Assembly: GCF_016598575.1 (NCBI RefSeq)
Contig: NZ_CP066801.1
Location: 3,782,001-3,846,000 of the forward strand
From: Streptomyces sp. HSG2
Lineage (GTDB): Bacteria; Actinomycetota; Actinomycetes; Streptomycetales; Streptomycetaceae
Direction of reading: 5' to 3'
DNA: 64,000 nucleotides
Below the pieces are notes generated by a model. That model saw nothing but the letters and a program-made list of their open reading frames with translations. It searched no databases and was not told the DNA's origin. The translations under genes and the position numbers were made by a program. How positions within the stretch are numbered: the first letter of the stretch is position 1; each line of letters opens with the position of its first letter. This document shows, in pieces, positions 24,650 through 33,012 of this stretch.

Positions 24650-25186
24650 CTAGCCGGGCGAGCCCGCTCCGGAGTCCGAGCCACCCGGCTCGGACTCCGG
24701 AGCGGGGAGGACGGCCGCGCGGGCGGCACGTTCGGCGCCGGTCTCCTCACCGGCCTCCAGCACGCGCCGCAGCAGGGTGCGCAGCCGCGCGCGCTCCCCG
24801 TCGCTCAGGCCCGCCAGGGGTTCGTGGGCGAAGCGGAGCGATTCGCGGAGCCTCCGGGCCGCGCGCAGCCCTTCCTCCGTGGCCGCGGCCACCTTGACCC
24901 GTCGGTCGGCGGGGTCGGGTCGGCGCTCCGCGAGGCCGCGTGCCTCCAACCGGTCCACGATGCCGGTGACGTTCGACGGCTCGCACCGCAGGCGCCGGGC
25001 CAGCTTCCGCATCGGTGTCGGCTCCAGGGCGAGCAGCCCGAGCAGCCGGGCCTGCGCCCCGGTCAGCTCCTGCTCCGCCGCCGCCCGCTCGTAGTCGCTG
25101 TGGAAGCGGACGACGACATCGCCGATGAGTTCGACGACCTCCAGAGTCAGCGCGTCCGGAGGGGCGCGATGGGGGGTGGGGTCCAT
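24650..25186 (-). CDS. MarR-family transcriptional regulator
   Basis: A 178-residue winged-helix regulator. The core reads LTGAQARLLGLLALEPTPMRKLARRLRCEPSNVTGIVDRLEARGLAERRPDPADRRVK, with the recognition helix around PSNVTGIVDRLEARG and the DRR wing typical of MarR. A long helix at each end would form the dimer interface. The ATG at 25186 gives the usual family length; an upstream frame extension would run into the operator. It is divergent from an NADP-dependent oxidoreductase with a palindrome between them, so it most likely represses that gene and itself and is released by a phenolic or quinone-like ligand, as in related MarR/oxidoreductase pairs. Its last 14 codons form a strong hairpin. 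Confidence 0.88.
   Translation of the reverse strand: MDPTPHRAPPDALTLEVVELIGDVVVRFHSDYERAAAEQELTGAQARLLGLLALEPTPMRKLARRLRCEPSNVTGIVDRLEARGLAERRPDPADRRVKVAAATEEGLRAARRLRESLRFAHEPLAGLSDGERARLRTLLRRVLEAGEETGAERAARAAVLPAPESEPGGSDSGAGSPG
24663..24706. terminator. Bidirectional hairpin embedded in the 3' end of the MarR gene
   Basis: A perfect 20-bp inverted repeat (24663-24682 with 24687-24706) with a 4-base loop. It lies between convergent genes but wholly inside the last codons of the MarR gene (stop 24650), encoding its PESEPGGSDSGAG tail. It can end transcription of the propeller gene (stop 24506) on one strand and form at the end of the MarR message on the other. Confidence 0.8.
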
Positions 25187-25205
25187 GTGTCCACGGTACA
25201 GGTAT

Positions 25206-25254
25206 TTGACATCCTGAAACATCTCCCGGCATCTTTGTTTCAGGCACTGAAACA
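25206..25254 (+). promoter_or_regulatory. Promoter and MarR operator for the oxidoreductase gene
   Basis: TTGACA at 25206-25211 is a good -35 box, with a weak CATCTT-type -10 near 25230. The palindrome TGTTTCAG-GCA-CTGAAACA (8-bp arms, 25236-25254) lies at the expected transcription start. A matching half-site CTGAAACA occurs at 25214-25221 within the promoter spacer. Position and symmetry fit binding by the divergent MarR protein. Confidence 0.72.
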
Positions 25255-25293
25255 CACGTGCTCGCCGAGACACGACGTTCGAAAGGCCGCGCC

Positions 25294-26316
25294 ATGACCG
25301 AGTCTCCCGCCCTCCCCGCCGTCAGCCGCGAGTGGCACCTCCTGAGCCGCCCCGTCGGCTGGCCCACGGCGGAGGACTTCGGCCTGGTCGAGGCTCCCAT
25401 GCCCACCCCGGGAGAGGGCCAGGTGCTGGTCCGCAACCGTTACCTCTCCGTCGACCCCTACATGCGGGGCAGGATGAGCGCCGCCAAGAGCTACGCGGCA
25501 CCGTACGCCCTGGGCGAGCCCATGCAAGGCGGCGCGGTCGGCGAGGTCGTCGCCTCCGACGCCGAGGGCATCGCCGTCGGGGACCACGTCCTGCACTTCC
25601 TCGGCTGGCGCGAGTACGCCGTCGTGGACGCGGCGACCGCCGTGAAGGTCGACCCCGACACCGCCCCCCTGTCCACGTACCTCGGCGTCCTCGGCATGCC
25701 CGGCCTGACGGCCTACGCGGGGCTTCTGCGGACCGCCGCCCTCAAGGAGGGCGACGTGGTGTTCGTGTCCGGCGCCGCCGGCGCCGTGGGCAGCCAGGTC
25801 GGTCAGATCGCCAAGCTCAAGGGCGCCTCCCGGGTCATCGGCTCCGCCGGCTCCGACGAGAAGGTCCGGCTGCTGGTCGAGGAGTACGGCTTCGACGCCG
25901 CCTTCAACTACAAGCACGGCTCCGTCGCCGAGCGACTGCGGGAGGCCGCCCCCGACGGCATCGACGTCTACTTCGACAACGTCGGCGGCGAGCACCTGGA
26001 GGCGGCCGTCGACTCGCTGCGGCAGGGAGGACGCGTCGCCGTCTGCGGGATGATCTCCATCTACAACAACACCGAGCCGGCCCCCGGACCCCGCAACCTC
26101 GTGCGGCTGATCCAGACCCGGAGCCGGATCGAGGGCTTCCTCGTCTCCGACCACTACGACCTCCAGCCGGAGTTCGTCCGCGAGGTCGGGCCCTGGGTGG
26201 GCCAGGGCCGGCTGAAGTACGCCGAGACGGTCGTCGAGGGCATCGAGAACAACCTGGAAGCGTTCTTCGGGGTGCTGCGCGGGGACAACGTCGGAAAGAT
26301 GATCGTCAAACTCTGA
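25294..26316 (+). CDS. Zinc-independent NADP-dependent oxidoreductase (MDR superfamily, CurA/leukotriene B4 dehydrogenase-like)
   Basis: A 340-residue medium-chain reductase. It begins with SREWHLLSRPVGWPTAEDF and has NRYLSVDPYMRGRM, the signature of prostaglandin/leukotriene reductases and curcumin reductase CurA. The nucleotide-binding fold has VFVSGAAGAVGSQVGQIAK (AxxGxxG), and YFDNVGGEHLEAA follows. Catalytic-zinc cysteines are absent, as in this subfamily. Such enzymes reduce the C=C bond of alpha,beta-unsaturated carbonyls using NADPH. The ATG at 25294 has AAAGG seven bases upstream; an upstream in-frame TTG/CTG extension would overlap the operator. The divergent MarR gene and palindromic operator suggest induction by an electrophile. 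Confidence 0.9.
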   Translation: MTESPALPAVSREWHLLSRPVGWPTAEDFGLVEAPMPTPGEGQVLVRNRYLSVDPYMRGRMSAAKSYAAPYALGEPMQGGAVGEVVASDAEGIAVGDHVLHFLGWREYAVVDAATAVKVDPDTAPLSTYLGVLGMPGLTAYAGLLRTAALKEGDVVFVSGAAGAVGSQVGQIAKLKGASRVIGSAGSDEKVRLLVEEYGFDAAFNYKHGSVAERLREAAPDGIDVYFDNVGGEHLEAAVDSLRQGGRVAVCGMISIYNNTEPAPGPRNLVRLIQTRSRIEGFLVSDHYDLQPEFVREVGPWVGQGRLKYAETVVEGIENNLEAFFGVLRGDNVGKMIVKL

Positions 26317-26503
26317 ACCGCCCTGCCGGCGATCCCCACCCGGGGACGGCCCCGCCCACGGCCGCCCCGGGGCGGGAGACCCGACCCCCGCACCCGCGCC
26401 GATCGCGCGTCGGTCCGATCTGCCGTCCCTCGTAGGGCCTGGCTCGAGCCGGCGGGGCGGCGTCGGACATCGCCGGGCCGGCGCGGTGGCGGCGCTCGCC
26501 CGA

Positions 26504-26509
26504 TAGAGT
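26504..26509 (+). promoter_or_regulatory. -10 box of a leaderless promoter (EI24 gene)
   Basis: TAGAGT ends six bases before the ATG at 26516, with no Shine-Dalgarno between them. This spacing puts the transcription start at or next to the A of ATG, so the message should be leaderless. Confidence 0.6.
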
Positions 26510-26515
26510 TCCCTC

Positions 26516-27337
26516 ATGCGCGATCTTGGGGTGGGGTTCGGTCACCTTCTGCGGGGCCAGCGCTGGATGGCCCGGCACCGGGGGAGCTTCGGCTTCGGAC
26601 TGGTCCCCGGGCTGTTGACGCTCGTCCTCTACGCGGCGGCGCTGGCCGCCCTGGCGGTGTGGGGGGTGGACGCCGTCGCCTGGGCGACGCCGTTCGCCGA
26701 CGACTGGTCCAGTCCGTGGGCCGGGCTGTTCCGAGGGTTGCTGACCGCCGTTCTCTTCGCCCTCGCCCTGCTGCTCGCCGTCCTCACCTTCACCGCCGTG
26801 ACCCTCCTGGTGGGCCAACCCTTCTACGAGAGCCTCTCCGAACGCGTCGACCGGGACGTCTCCCCGGACGGCACCGCGCCGGAGTCCGGCCTCCCCCTCT
26901 GGCGCGACCTGTGGGTGTCCGGGCGGGACAGCCTGCGCATCCTGGCCCGCGCCGGGGTGTGGGGCGTGTTGCTCTTCGCCCTCGGTTTCGTGCCGGTCGT
27001 CGGTCAGAGCGTCGTCCCGGCCGTCGGCTTCCTGGTCACCGGGTTCTTCCTCACCGAGGAACTCACCGCCGTCGCTCTCCAACGCAGGGGTGTGGAGCTA
27101 CGGGAGCGGCTGGCCCTCCTGCGTTCCCGCAAGACCCTGGCCTGGGGCTTCGGAACCCCTCTCGCGCTGGCCTTCCTGGTGCCGGTCGTCGCGGTCTTCC
27201 TGATGCCGGGCGCGGTGGCGGGTGCCACCCTGCTGGCCAGGGAGATGCTCGACGAGGACACCGAGGAGCGGACCCCGGGGGCCGCCCCCGAGGAGGCCTC
27301 GGACGCGCCCGCCCACGGAGGGGAGACCGTCCGCTGA
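26516..27337 (+). CDS. EI24/CysZ-family membrane protein
   Basis: A 273-residue protein. The start MRDLGVGFGHLLRGQRWMARH leads to hydrophobic segments around GFGLVPGLLTLVLYAAALAALAVW, LTAVLFALALLLAVLTFTAVTLLVG, WGVLLFALGFVPVVGQSVVPAVGFLVTG and a terminal LAFLVPVVAVFLMPGAVAG. The motif GQPFYESLSERVDRD between segments 2 and 3 is typical of EI24 (PF07264), which includes the sulfate transporter CysZ. Actinobacterial members are not characterised, and no cys genes are nearby, so sulfate transport is not supported. The acidic tail is soluble. The start is fixed by the leaderless promoter at 26504. It converges on the SGNH hydrolase gene. Confidence 0.83.
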   Translation: MRDLGVGFGHLLRGQRWMARHRGSFGFGLVPGLLTLVLYAAALAALAVWGVDAVAWATPFADDWSSPWAGLFRGLLTAVLFALALLLAVLTFTAVTLLVGQPFYESLSERVDRDVSPDGTAPESGLPLWRDLWVSGRDSLRILARAGVWGVLLFALGFVPVVGQSVVPAVGFLVTGFFLTEELTAVALQRRGVELRERLALLRSRKTLAWGFGTPLALAFLVPVVAVFLMPGAVAGATLLAREMLDEDTEERTPGAAPEEASDAPAHGGETVR

Positions 27338-27452
27338 CGGCGGTCCACCCTCTCGCCCCGACCGGCCGTCGCCAGGCGGCGGCACGGCCGCGTCCCGGGG
27401 CGCGGCGGCCCGCCCCGTACGACCGTCGTCCCGACCACCTGGCCCCGACCCG

Positions 27453-28382
27453 TCACGGCGCGGAGGCCGCGCCGTCCGCTCGATCGTCCCTGGCGGTCAC
27501 CGCCCGGTAGGCGATCTCCGCCAGCCGCGCCTGGCCCGTCACGCTGGGGTGGAAGCGGTCCCACCGGCTCAGCGACTCCGGGCCGAAGGTATCGTCGTGC
27601 ACCGCGCCCCCGTCGGTCCGGCACAGCCGGTCCTCGGCGCAGACCTCTTCGAGGACCCGGTTGAAGTCCTCCACCCGCCGGCCCACGGTCTCCCGCCGCT
27701 CGGTCGCCGCCGGGTCCGTCGCGTCGGCGTCACCCAACATCGTCGGACAGACGCCCAGCTCCCACACCCGGCCGGCCAGCGGATCGGTGCGTCCCTGTTC
27801 CCACAGCCGCATCAGATCGGGGATGCCGGCCACGAACACCCGACTCCCCGGCGATGCCTGACGGAGCGTCCCCAGCGCCCTCTCGAACCCGGCGCGGAAG
27901 TCCGCCACCGAGGTCATCCCCGCGACGGTGTCGCGGCAGGCGTCGTTCGCCCCCATCAGGACCGTCACCAGCGCCGGTCGGTGCGCCGCCGCCCGCTCCA
28001 TCTGACCGGCGAGGTCGGCCATCCGGGCGCCGCTGACGGCGTGGTTCCAGCTATGCCGGGTCGCGTCCGGGCCGAGCAGTCGGACCGCGAGGCTGTCGAC
28101 CTCCGGGCGGCTCCCCGTCGCCCAGGACACCTCGGGGCAATCGGCCAACACCGCGCAGGCGTCGAACCCGCGGGTGATGGAATCCCCCACGGCGGCGAGA
28201 GAGTCCGGGGCGATGTCCCACGCCGACTCCGGTCGCGGGGAGACGGACGCGGACGGGCGGGGAGCGACGGCGCCGTCCGTGTCGCAGCCGGCCAGCAACA
28301 GCCCCGCGGCCACCAGTGACGCGGCCACCAGTGACGCGCCGAGGCTCCGAGCCCGCCGGCGGCGCCGTCCAGCCTCTGGCAT
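27453..28382 (-). CDS. SGNH/GDSL hydrolase lipoprotein
   Basis: A 309-residue predicted lipoprotein. The basic N-region (GRRRRRARS) is followed by a hydrophobic stretch and lipobox LLAGC with Cys33 as the acylation site. The catalytic domain contains the SGNH blocks: GDSIT (Ser68), NHAVSGAR, GAND and DRFHPS with the catalytic Asp-x-x-His. Seven further cysteines in the mature chain could form disulfides, as in Streptomyces SGNH lipases. Likely an outer-surface esterase or lipase; the substrate is unknown. The ATG at 28382 has GGGAGG five bases upstream. It is transcribed alone towards the EI24 gene. Confidence 0.88.
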   Translation of the reverse strand: MPEAGRRRRRARSLGASLVAASLVAAGLLLAGCDTDGAVAPRPSASVSPRPESAWDIAPDSLAAVGDSITRGFDACAVLADCPEVSWATGSRPEVDSLAVRLLGPDATRHSWNHAVSGARMADLAGQMERAAAHRPALVTVLMGANDACRDTVAGMTSVADFRAGFERALGTLRQASPGSRVFVAGIPDLMRLWEQGRTDPLAGRVWELGVCPTMLGDADATDPAATERRETVGRRVEDFNRVLEEVCAEDRLCRTDGGAVHDDTFGPESLSRWDRFHPSVTGQARLAEIAYRAVTARDDRADGAASAP

Positions 28383-28629
28383 GTCGCCTCCCGTTCTTCC
28401 CGTCCCTGGAGGAACCCCTGATACACGGTGAGAGTTCCCCGGAGGGCGGGCGCGAGGGCTCACCCGAGGGGAAGCGTCCTGCCGGGTGAATGCGCCCCCG
28501 TCCCGGCGGTGGGTGGGACGGTCCGTCACCTTCCGCGCCCCGGCCCGGGGTAGCCTCGCGAGCAGCGCGGCCCGCCGGCCGGCGCCGATCCGCCCGTTCC
28601 GAGATGTTCCGCTCTGCCCGGAGGTTCCG

Positions 28630-29124
28630 GTGACGACACGTGGGGTCCTGTACGTGCACTCCGCTCCGCGCGCGCTCTGTCCGCACGTGGAGTGGGCGGT
28701 CGCGGGCGTGCTCGGCACACGGGCGAGCCTGGACTGGACCGGGCAGCCCGCGGCTCCCGGCACCTGGCGGTCGGAACTCTCCTGGCGCGGCGAACCCGGC
28801 GTGGCCTCCCGGCTCGCCTCCGCGCTCCGCGGCTGGAACCTCCTGCGTTTCGAGGTCACCGCGGAGCCCGGAGTCGCCGCCGAGGGCGAGCGGTACAGCT
28901 GCACGCCGAGCCTCGGCATCCACCACGCGGTCACCGGTGTCCACGGGGACATCCTGGTTGCGGAGGACCGGTTGCGCGCCGCCGTCGTCCGCGCCCGGCG
29001 CGACGGAACGGAGCTGGAGGACGAGATCGCCGGTCTGCTCGGCAAGCCCTGGGACGATGAACTGGAGCCGTTCCGCTACGCGGGCGAGGGCGCGCCGGTG
29101 CGCTGGCTGCACCAGGTGGTCTGA
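28630..29124 (+). CDS. DUF3145 protein
   Basis: A 164-residue soluble protein conserved in streptomycetes next to the fatty-acid operon. It starts VTTRGVLYVHSAPRALCPHVEWAVA and ends LLGKPWDDELEPFRYAGEGAPVRWLHQVV, both highly conserved in the family as I remember it. The GTG at 28630 has GGAGG five bases upstream. A TAGCCT at 28551-28556 is a plausible -10, giving a short leader. There are no catalytic motifs or membrane segments. Its constant position beside fabF suggests, but does not prove, a role linked to lipid metabolism. It converges on fabF with a strong hairpin between. Confidence 0.88.
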   Translation: MTTRGVLYVHSAPRALCPHVEWAVAGVLGTRASLDWTGQPAAPGTWRSELSWRGEPGVASRLASALRGWNLLRFEVTAEPGVAAEGERYSCTPSLGIHHAVTGVHGDILVAEDRLRAAVVRARRDGTELEDEIAGLLGKPWDDELEPFRYAGEGAPVRWLHQVV

Positions 29125-29176
29125 GGGCGCTCGCCCCGAGGGCGACACCGTGGGCGGACCGACTCCCTTCCAACAG

Positions 29177-29224
29177 CGTGGGGGTGGTGCGGCCGGGCGA
29201 GCCCCGGATCGCACCACCCCCACG
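29177..29224. terminator. Bidirectional hairpin terminator between DUF3145 and fabF
   Basis: A perfect 15-bp inverted repeat (29177-29191 with 29210-29224). The 18-base loop contains its own CCGGG/CCCGG stem, so the whole can fold as a long bulged hairpin. It ends just before the fabF stop at 29235. Confidence 0.8.
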
Positions 29225-29234
29225 GGGCGTCCGC

Positions 29235-30506
29235 TCAGACGGTGCGGAAGGCCAGCACGACGTTGTGTCCGCCGAATCCGAAGGAGTCGTTGAGGGCGGC
29301 GAGCCGTCCGGTCGCGGGAAGCTTCCGCGCCTCCCCGCGGACCACGTCCGCGTGTGCCTCTGCCTCGGGGTCGATCCGCTCGATGTTGATGGTCGGCGGT
29401 GCGACGCGGTGGTGGAGCGCCAGTACGGCCGCCACGGACTCCACGCCGCCCGCGCCGCCCAACAGGTGGCCGGTCATCGACTTGGTCGCGGAAATGGCCA
29501 TGTGGTCCGCGTGGTCGCCGAAGACCTTGCGCAGGGCCTTCAGCTCGGCGATGTCGCCGGCCGGCGTCGAGGTGGCGTGCGCGTTGACGTGGGCGATCTC
29601 CGCCGGATCGAGGTCGGTGCCGTCCATCAGGTGGTGCAGCGCCTGGGAGATGCCGCGTCCCTCCGGCTCCGGCTGCACGATGTCGTGGCTGTCGGCGGAG
29701 ATGCCCTGGCCGACAGCCTCCGCGTAGGCGCGGGCGCCGCGCCGTGCGGCGTGCTCGGCGGACTCCAGGACGATCACGCCCGCGCCCTCCCCGAGGACGA
29801 ACCCGTCGCGCGCGACGTCGTAGGGGCGCGAGGCGCCCTGGGGGTCGTCGTTGTTCTTCGACATCGCCATCATGTTGCCGAAGGCCGCGATCGGAAGCGG
29901 GTGGATCGCGGCTTCCGTGCCACCGGCCACGACGACGTCGGCGCGGCCGGTGCGGATCATCTCGATCGCGTAGCCGATGGCCTCGGCGCCGGAGGCACAG
30001 GCGGAGACGGGGGTGTGCACACCGGCCCGTGCGCCGACGGCCAGTCCCACGTTGGCGGAGGGGCCGTTCGGCATGAGCATCGGGACGGTGTGGGGGGAGA
30101 CGCGTCGCACGCCCTTCTCCCGCAACACGTCGTACTGGTCGAGCAGGGTCGTCACGCCGCCGATGCCGGACGCGATGACGGCTCCCAGCCGCTCCGGGGC
30201 GATGTCGGCACCCTCCCCGGCCTTCGCCTCGAAACCGGCGTCGGCCCACGCCTCGCCGGCGGCGATCAGGGCGAACTGCGCGGAGCGGTCGAGTCTGCGG
30301 GCCTGGGGACGCGGGATGACCTCGGAGGGCTCGACGGCGATCCGCGCGGCGATGCGTACCGCCTGCTCGGCGGCCCAGTCCTGTTCCAGGGGGCGCACGC
30401 CGGAACGGCCGGCGAGGAGACCCTCCCAGGTCGAGGCTGCGTCGCCACCCAGAGGTGTGGTCGCGCCGATACCGGTGACGACCACGGTGCGAGGGGTCGG
30501 GGTCAC
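29235..30506 (-). CDS. fabF: Beta-ketoacyl-ACP synthase II
   Basis: A 423-residue condensing enzyme that extends acyl-ACP with malonyl-ACP in type II fatty-acid synthesis. The catalytic Cys170 is in VSACASG, His310 in NAHATSTPAGD, and Lys342 and His347 in SATKSMTGHLLG, so all active-site residues are present. GGVESVAA and NDSFGFGGHN close the fold as usual. It is the last gene of fabD-fabH-acpP-fabF, about 106 bases after acpP. There is no chain-length-factor partner, which separates it from a polyketide ketosynthase. Streptomyces fabDHPF operons are activated by FasR, whose gene lies directly upstream of fabD here. Confidence 0.95.
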   Translation of the reverse strand: MTPTPRTVVVTGIGATTPLGGDAASTWEGLLAGRSGVRPLEQDWAAEQAVRIAARIAVEPSEVIPRPQARRLDRSAQFALIAAGEAWADAGFEAKAGEGADIAPERLGAVIASGIGGVTTLLDQYDVLREKGVRRVSPHTVPMLMPNGPSANVGLAVGARAGVHTPVSACASGAEAIGYAIEMIRTGRADVVVAGGTEAAIHPLPIAAFGNMMAMSKNNDDPQGASRPYDVARDGFVLGEGAGVIVLESAEHAARRGARAYAEAVGQGISADSHDIVQPEPEGRGISQALHHLMDGTDLDPAEIAHVNAHATSTPAGDIAELKALRKVFGDHADHMAISATKSMTGHLLGGAGGVESVAAVLALHHRVAPPTINIERIDPEAEAHADVVRGEARKLPATGRLAALNDSFGFGGHNVVLAFRTV

Positions 30507-30612
30507 GGGGATTCTTTCTCCAAGGAACGGGGGTGCGTGCGGCGCCGCCGCCGAAGGGCGGGGGCGTGGGCCCGGGCCACGCGGCCCGGGCCCCGCCCTG
30601 GTGATCGGTCGA

Positions 30613-30861
30613 TCAGCCCTGGTGCTTGAGGATGTACTCGGTGGCGTCGCCGACGGTCTTGAGGTTCTTGACGTCCTCGTCCGGGATCTTGACGTCGAAG
30701 CGCTCTTCGGCGGCGACGACGACCTCGACCATGGACAGCGAGTCGACGTCCAGGTCGTCGGTGAAGGACTTGTCCAGCTGGACGTCCTCGGTCGGGATCC
30801 CGGCGATCTCGTTCACGATCTCCGCGAGACCGTCGATGATCTCCTGCTGAGTGGCGGCCAT
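30613..30861 (-). CDS. acpP: Acyl carrier protein of fatty-acid synthesis
   Basis: An 82-residue acidic helical protein that carries the growing acyl chain on phosphopantetheine. The attachment site is Ser41 in DSLSMVEVV. The acidic helix II face (DLDVDSLSMVEVVVAAEERF) that docks FAS enzymes is intact. Its length and the high Asp/Glu content are typical of FAS AcpP. It sits between fabH and fabF in the fab operon with GGAG-type leader sequence before the ATG at 30861. A polyketide ACP is the only alternative, and the complete primary set around it makes that unlikely. Confidence 0.96.
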   Translation of the reverse strand: MAATQQEIIDGLAEIVNEIAGIPTEDVQLDKSFTDDLDVDSLSMVEVVVAAEERFDVKIPDEDVKNLKTVGDATEYILKHQG

Positions 30862-30942
30862 GGTGGCGCTCCTTCGTTGTTTTCCAGAGGTTGTGGCGGT
30901 GCGGTCCCTCGATGCCGGCCCAGCCGGGCCGGCACGGGGTGC

Positions 30943-31974
30943 CTAGGGGAGGGTAACGACCGTCGCGGCGTAGACCAGGCCCGCCCCGAAGCCGATGACG
31001 AGCGCGGTGTCGCCGCTCTTCGCCTCGCCGGTCGCCAGGAGCCGCTCCATCGCGAGCGGGATCGAGGCGGCCGAGGTGTTGCCGGTGGTGCGGATGTCAC
31101 GGGCGACCGTGACGTGTTCCGGCAGCTTCAGCGTCTTCACCATCGAGTCGATGATCCGCACGTTGGCCTGGTGCGGGATGAAGACGTCCAGGTCGTCCGG
31201 GGTGATTCCGGCCGCGTCCAACGCCTGCTGCGCGACCTTCGCCATCTCGAACACGGCCCAGCGGAACACCGCCTGGCCCTCCTGCGTGATCGCAGGAAAC
31301 TTGATGCCGCCCGAGCTGTCCAAGGGCAGTTCGCCGACATCGCCCACCCGGAACCGGTCCCAGGGGACCGTCTGCCGGATGGTGTCGGCCTTGTCGCCCT
31401 CGGAACCCCACACCGTGGGGCCGATCGCCGGTTCCCGCGACGGACCCACGACGACGGCGCCCGCGCCGTCCCCGAACAGGAACGCCGTGGCCCGGTCCGT
31501 CGGATCGGTGAGGTCGGACAGCCGCTCCACGCCGATCACCAGCACATGCTCGGCCGAACCCTCGACGATCATCCCCTTGGCCAGGGTGAGCGCGTAGCCG
31601 AAGCCGGCACAGCCCGCGGAGATGTCGAAGGCCGCCGCCCGGTCGGTGCCGAGCCGGTCGGCGATCTCGGTGGCCACCGCCGGCGTCTGGCTGAAGTGCG
31701 AAACGGTCGACACGACCACGGCACCGATCCGGGCGGCGTCGATCCCGGCGTCCGCGAGGGCCTTGCCGGCCGCCTCCACGGACATCACCGCGACGGTCTC
31801 CTCCGGCGACGCCCAGTGCCGGGTCTCGATCCCGGAACGGGAGCGGATCCACTCGTCCGACGAGTCGATCTTCTCCAGGATCACCTCGTTGGGCACCACG
31901 CGCGTGGGGCGGTAGCCGCCCACGCCGAGGATGCGCGCGTACGGTGCTCCCTTGCTGGGTCTGATCTTCGACAT
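30943..31974 (-). CDS. fabH: Beta-ketoacyl-ACP synthase III
   Basis: A 343-residue KAS III that starts fatty-acid synthesis by condensing an acyl-CoA with malonyl-ACP. In Streptomyces the primers are mainly branched-chain acyl-CoAs. The Cys-His-Asn triad is complete: Cys122 (SAGCAGFGYAL), His268 (IPHQAN) and Asn299 (GNTSAAS). The substrate-entrance sequence SDEWIRSRSGIETRHWAS is typical. It lies 13 bases after fabD, so the two are translated together, and 81 bases before acpP. The N-terminal SKIRPSKGAPYARILGVGGYRP begins at ATG 31974 with a GGAG-containing leader. Confidence 0.96.
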   Translation of the reverse strand: MSKIRPSKGAPYARILGVGGYRPTRVVPNEVILEKIDSSDEWIRSRSGIETRHWASPEETVAVMSVEAAGKALADAGIDAARIGAVVVSTVSHFSQTPAVATEIADRLGTDRAAAFDISAGCAGFGYALTLAKGMIVEGSAEHVLVIGVERLSDLTDPTDRATAFLFGDGAGAVVVGPSREPAIGPTVWGSEGDKADTIRQTVPWDRFRVGDVGELPLDSSGGIKFPAITQEGQAVFRWAVFEMAKVAQQALDAAGITPDDLDVFIPHQANVRIIDSMVKTLKLPEHVTVARDIRTTGNTSAASIPLAMERLLATGEAKSGDTALVIGFGAGLVYAATVVTLP

Positions 31975-31987
31975 GCTCTCGGCTCCT

Positions 31988-32926
31988 TCACGCGCCGGCC
32001 GGTGCGGCGGCGTTCGTGGCCGCCTCGGCGGCCAGCTCGCGGGCGGCCGCGAGGTCGGCGGGGGTCTTCAGGGCGAGCGTGCGCACACCGGGCAGCGCGC
32101 GCTTGGCCAGGCCGGTCAGCGTGCCGCCGGGGCACACCTCGATCAAGGCGGTGACGCCCAGGGAACGGAAGGTCTCCATGCACAGGTCCCAGCGGACCGG
32201 GTTGGCGACCTGACCCACGAGCCGGTCCAGCACTTCCGCGCCGGTGGTGACGGCGCGACCGTCCCGATTCGACACGTAGGGCAGCTTCGGGTCGCTCGGG
32301 GCGAGCCCGCCGGCCTCGCGGGCCAGCGCCTCCACGGCCGGTGCCATGTGACGGGTGTGGAAGGCGCCCGCCACCTTCAGTCGGACGATCTTGCGCACGC
32401 CCTCGGGCTTGTCGGCGTCGAGCGCGGCGAGCTGCGCCGTCGTACCCGCGGCGACGATCTGCCCCGCCCCGTTCACATTGGCCGGGGTCAGCCCCAGCTT
32501 CTCCAGGTGCGCGACGCTGACCTCGGGGTCGCCGCCGAGCAGCGCGGCCATTCCCGTCTCCGTGACGGCGGCGGCCTCGGCCATCGCCCGGCCACGCACG
32601 CGCACCAGCGTCAGCGCGGCGGTGTCGTCCAGCACCCCCGCGAAGGCGGCCGCAGTGATCTCTCCGACGCTGTGCCCCGCCACCGCCCCGGGGGCCACGT
32701 CGCCGAGGGCCGCGGCGGAGAGGAGTCCCGCAGCGACCAGCAACGGCTGGGCCACCGCGGTGTCACGGATCTCCTCCGCGTCGGCTTGGGTGCCGTAGTG
32801 GGCGAGATCGAGTCCGATGGCCTCCGACCATCCGGCGACACGCTCGGCGGCGCCGGGGAGTTCGAGCCAGTCGGTCAGGAAGCCGGGCGTCTGGGCGCCC
32901 TGGCCGGGAGCGACGAGTACGAGCAC
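31988..32926 (-). CDS. fabD: Malonyl-CoA:ACP malonyltransferase
   Basis: A 312-residue enzyme that loads malonate onto AcpP. The nucleophile is Ser86 in GHSVGE, His190 in GAFHTRHM, and the start APGQGAQTPGF is the conserved N-terminal motif. Two GTG codons are possible: 32926 (VLVLVAPGQG, chosen because FabD homologues begin at this residue) and 32932 (two residues longer). GAGAGAG lies upstream of both. It is the first gene of fabD-fabH-acpP-fabF. The gap to fasR holds a TTTGT/ACAAA dyad that may be part of the FasR-controlled promoter. In Streptomyces this protein can also serve polyketide synthases. Confidence 0.95.
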   Translation of the reverse strand: MLVLVAPGQGAQTPGFLTDWLELPGAAERVAGWSEAIGLDLAHYGTQADAEEIRDTAVAQPLLVAAGLLSAAALGDVAPGAVAGHSVGEITAAAFAGVLDDTAALTLVRVRGRAMAEAAAVTETGMAALLGGDPEVSVAHLEKLGLTPANVNGAGQIVAAGTTAQLAALDADKPEGVRKIVRLKVAGAFHTRHMAPAVEALAREAGGLAPSDPKLPYVSNRDGRAVTTGAEVLDRLVGQVANPVRWDLCMETFRSLGVTALIEVCPGGTLTGLAKRALPGVRTLALKTPADLAAARELAAEAATNAAAPAGA

Positions 32927-32993
32927 TCTCACACTCTCTCTTGGGGACGGCCACAACCGCCCGTGGGGACAGGGACGAAGAACGCCAGAGGGT

Positions 32994-33012
32994 TTTGTAG
33001 GCCCCCGACAAA
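32994..33012 (-). promoter_or_regulatory. Candidate FasR operator / fabD promoter dyad
   Basis: An imperfectly spaced dyad TTTGT-N9-ACAAA lies in the 88-base gap between fasR and fabD, about 70 bases before the fabD start. FasR is known to bind the fabD promoter in Streptomyces; this is the only clear symmetry in the gap. Whether it is the actual site is inference. Confidence 0.4.

Noticed and set aside
29235..32926. FabF/ACP/FabH as a type II polyketide cluster
   Set aside because: A complete primary set with FabD and fasR, no chain-length factor, ketoreductase or cyclase genes.
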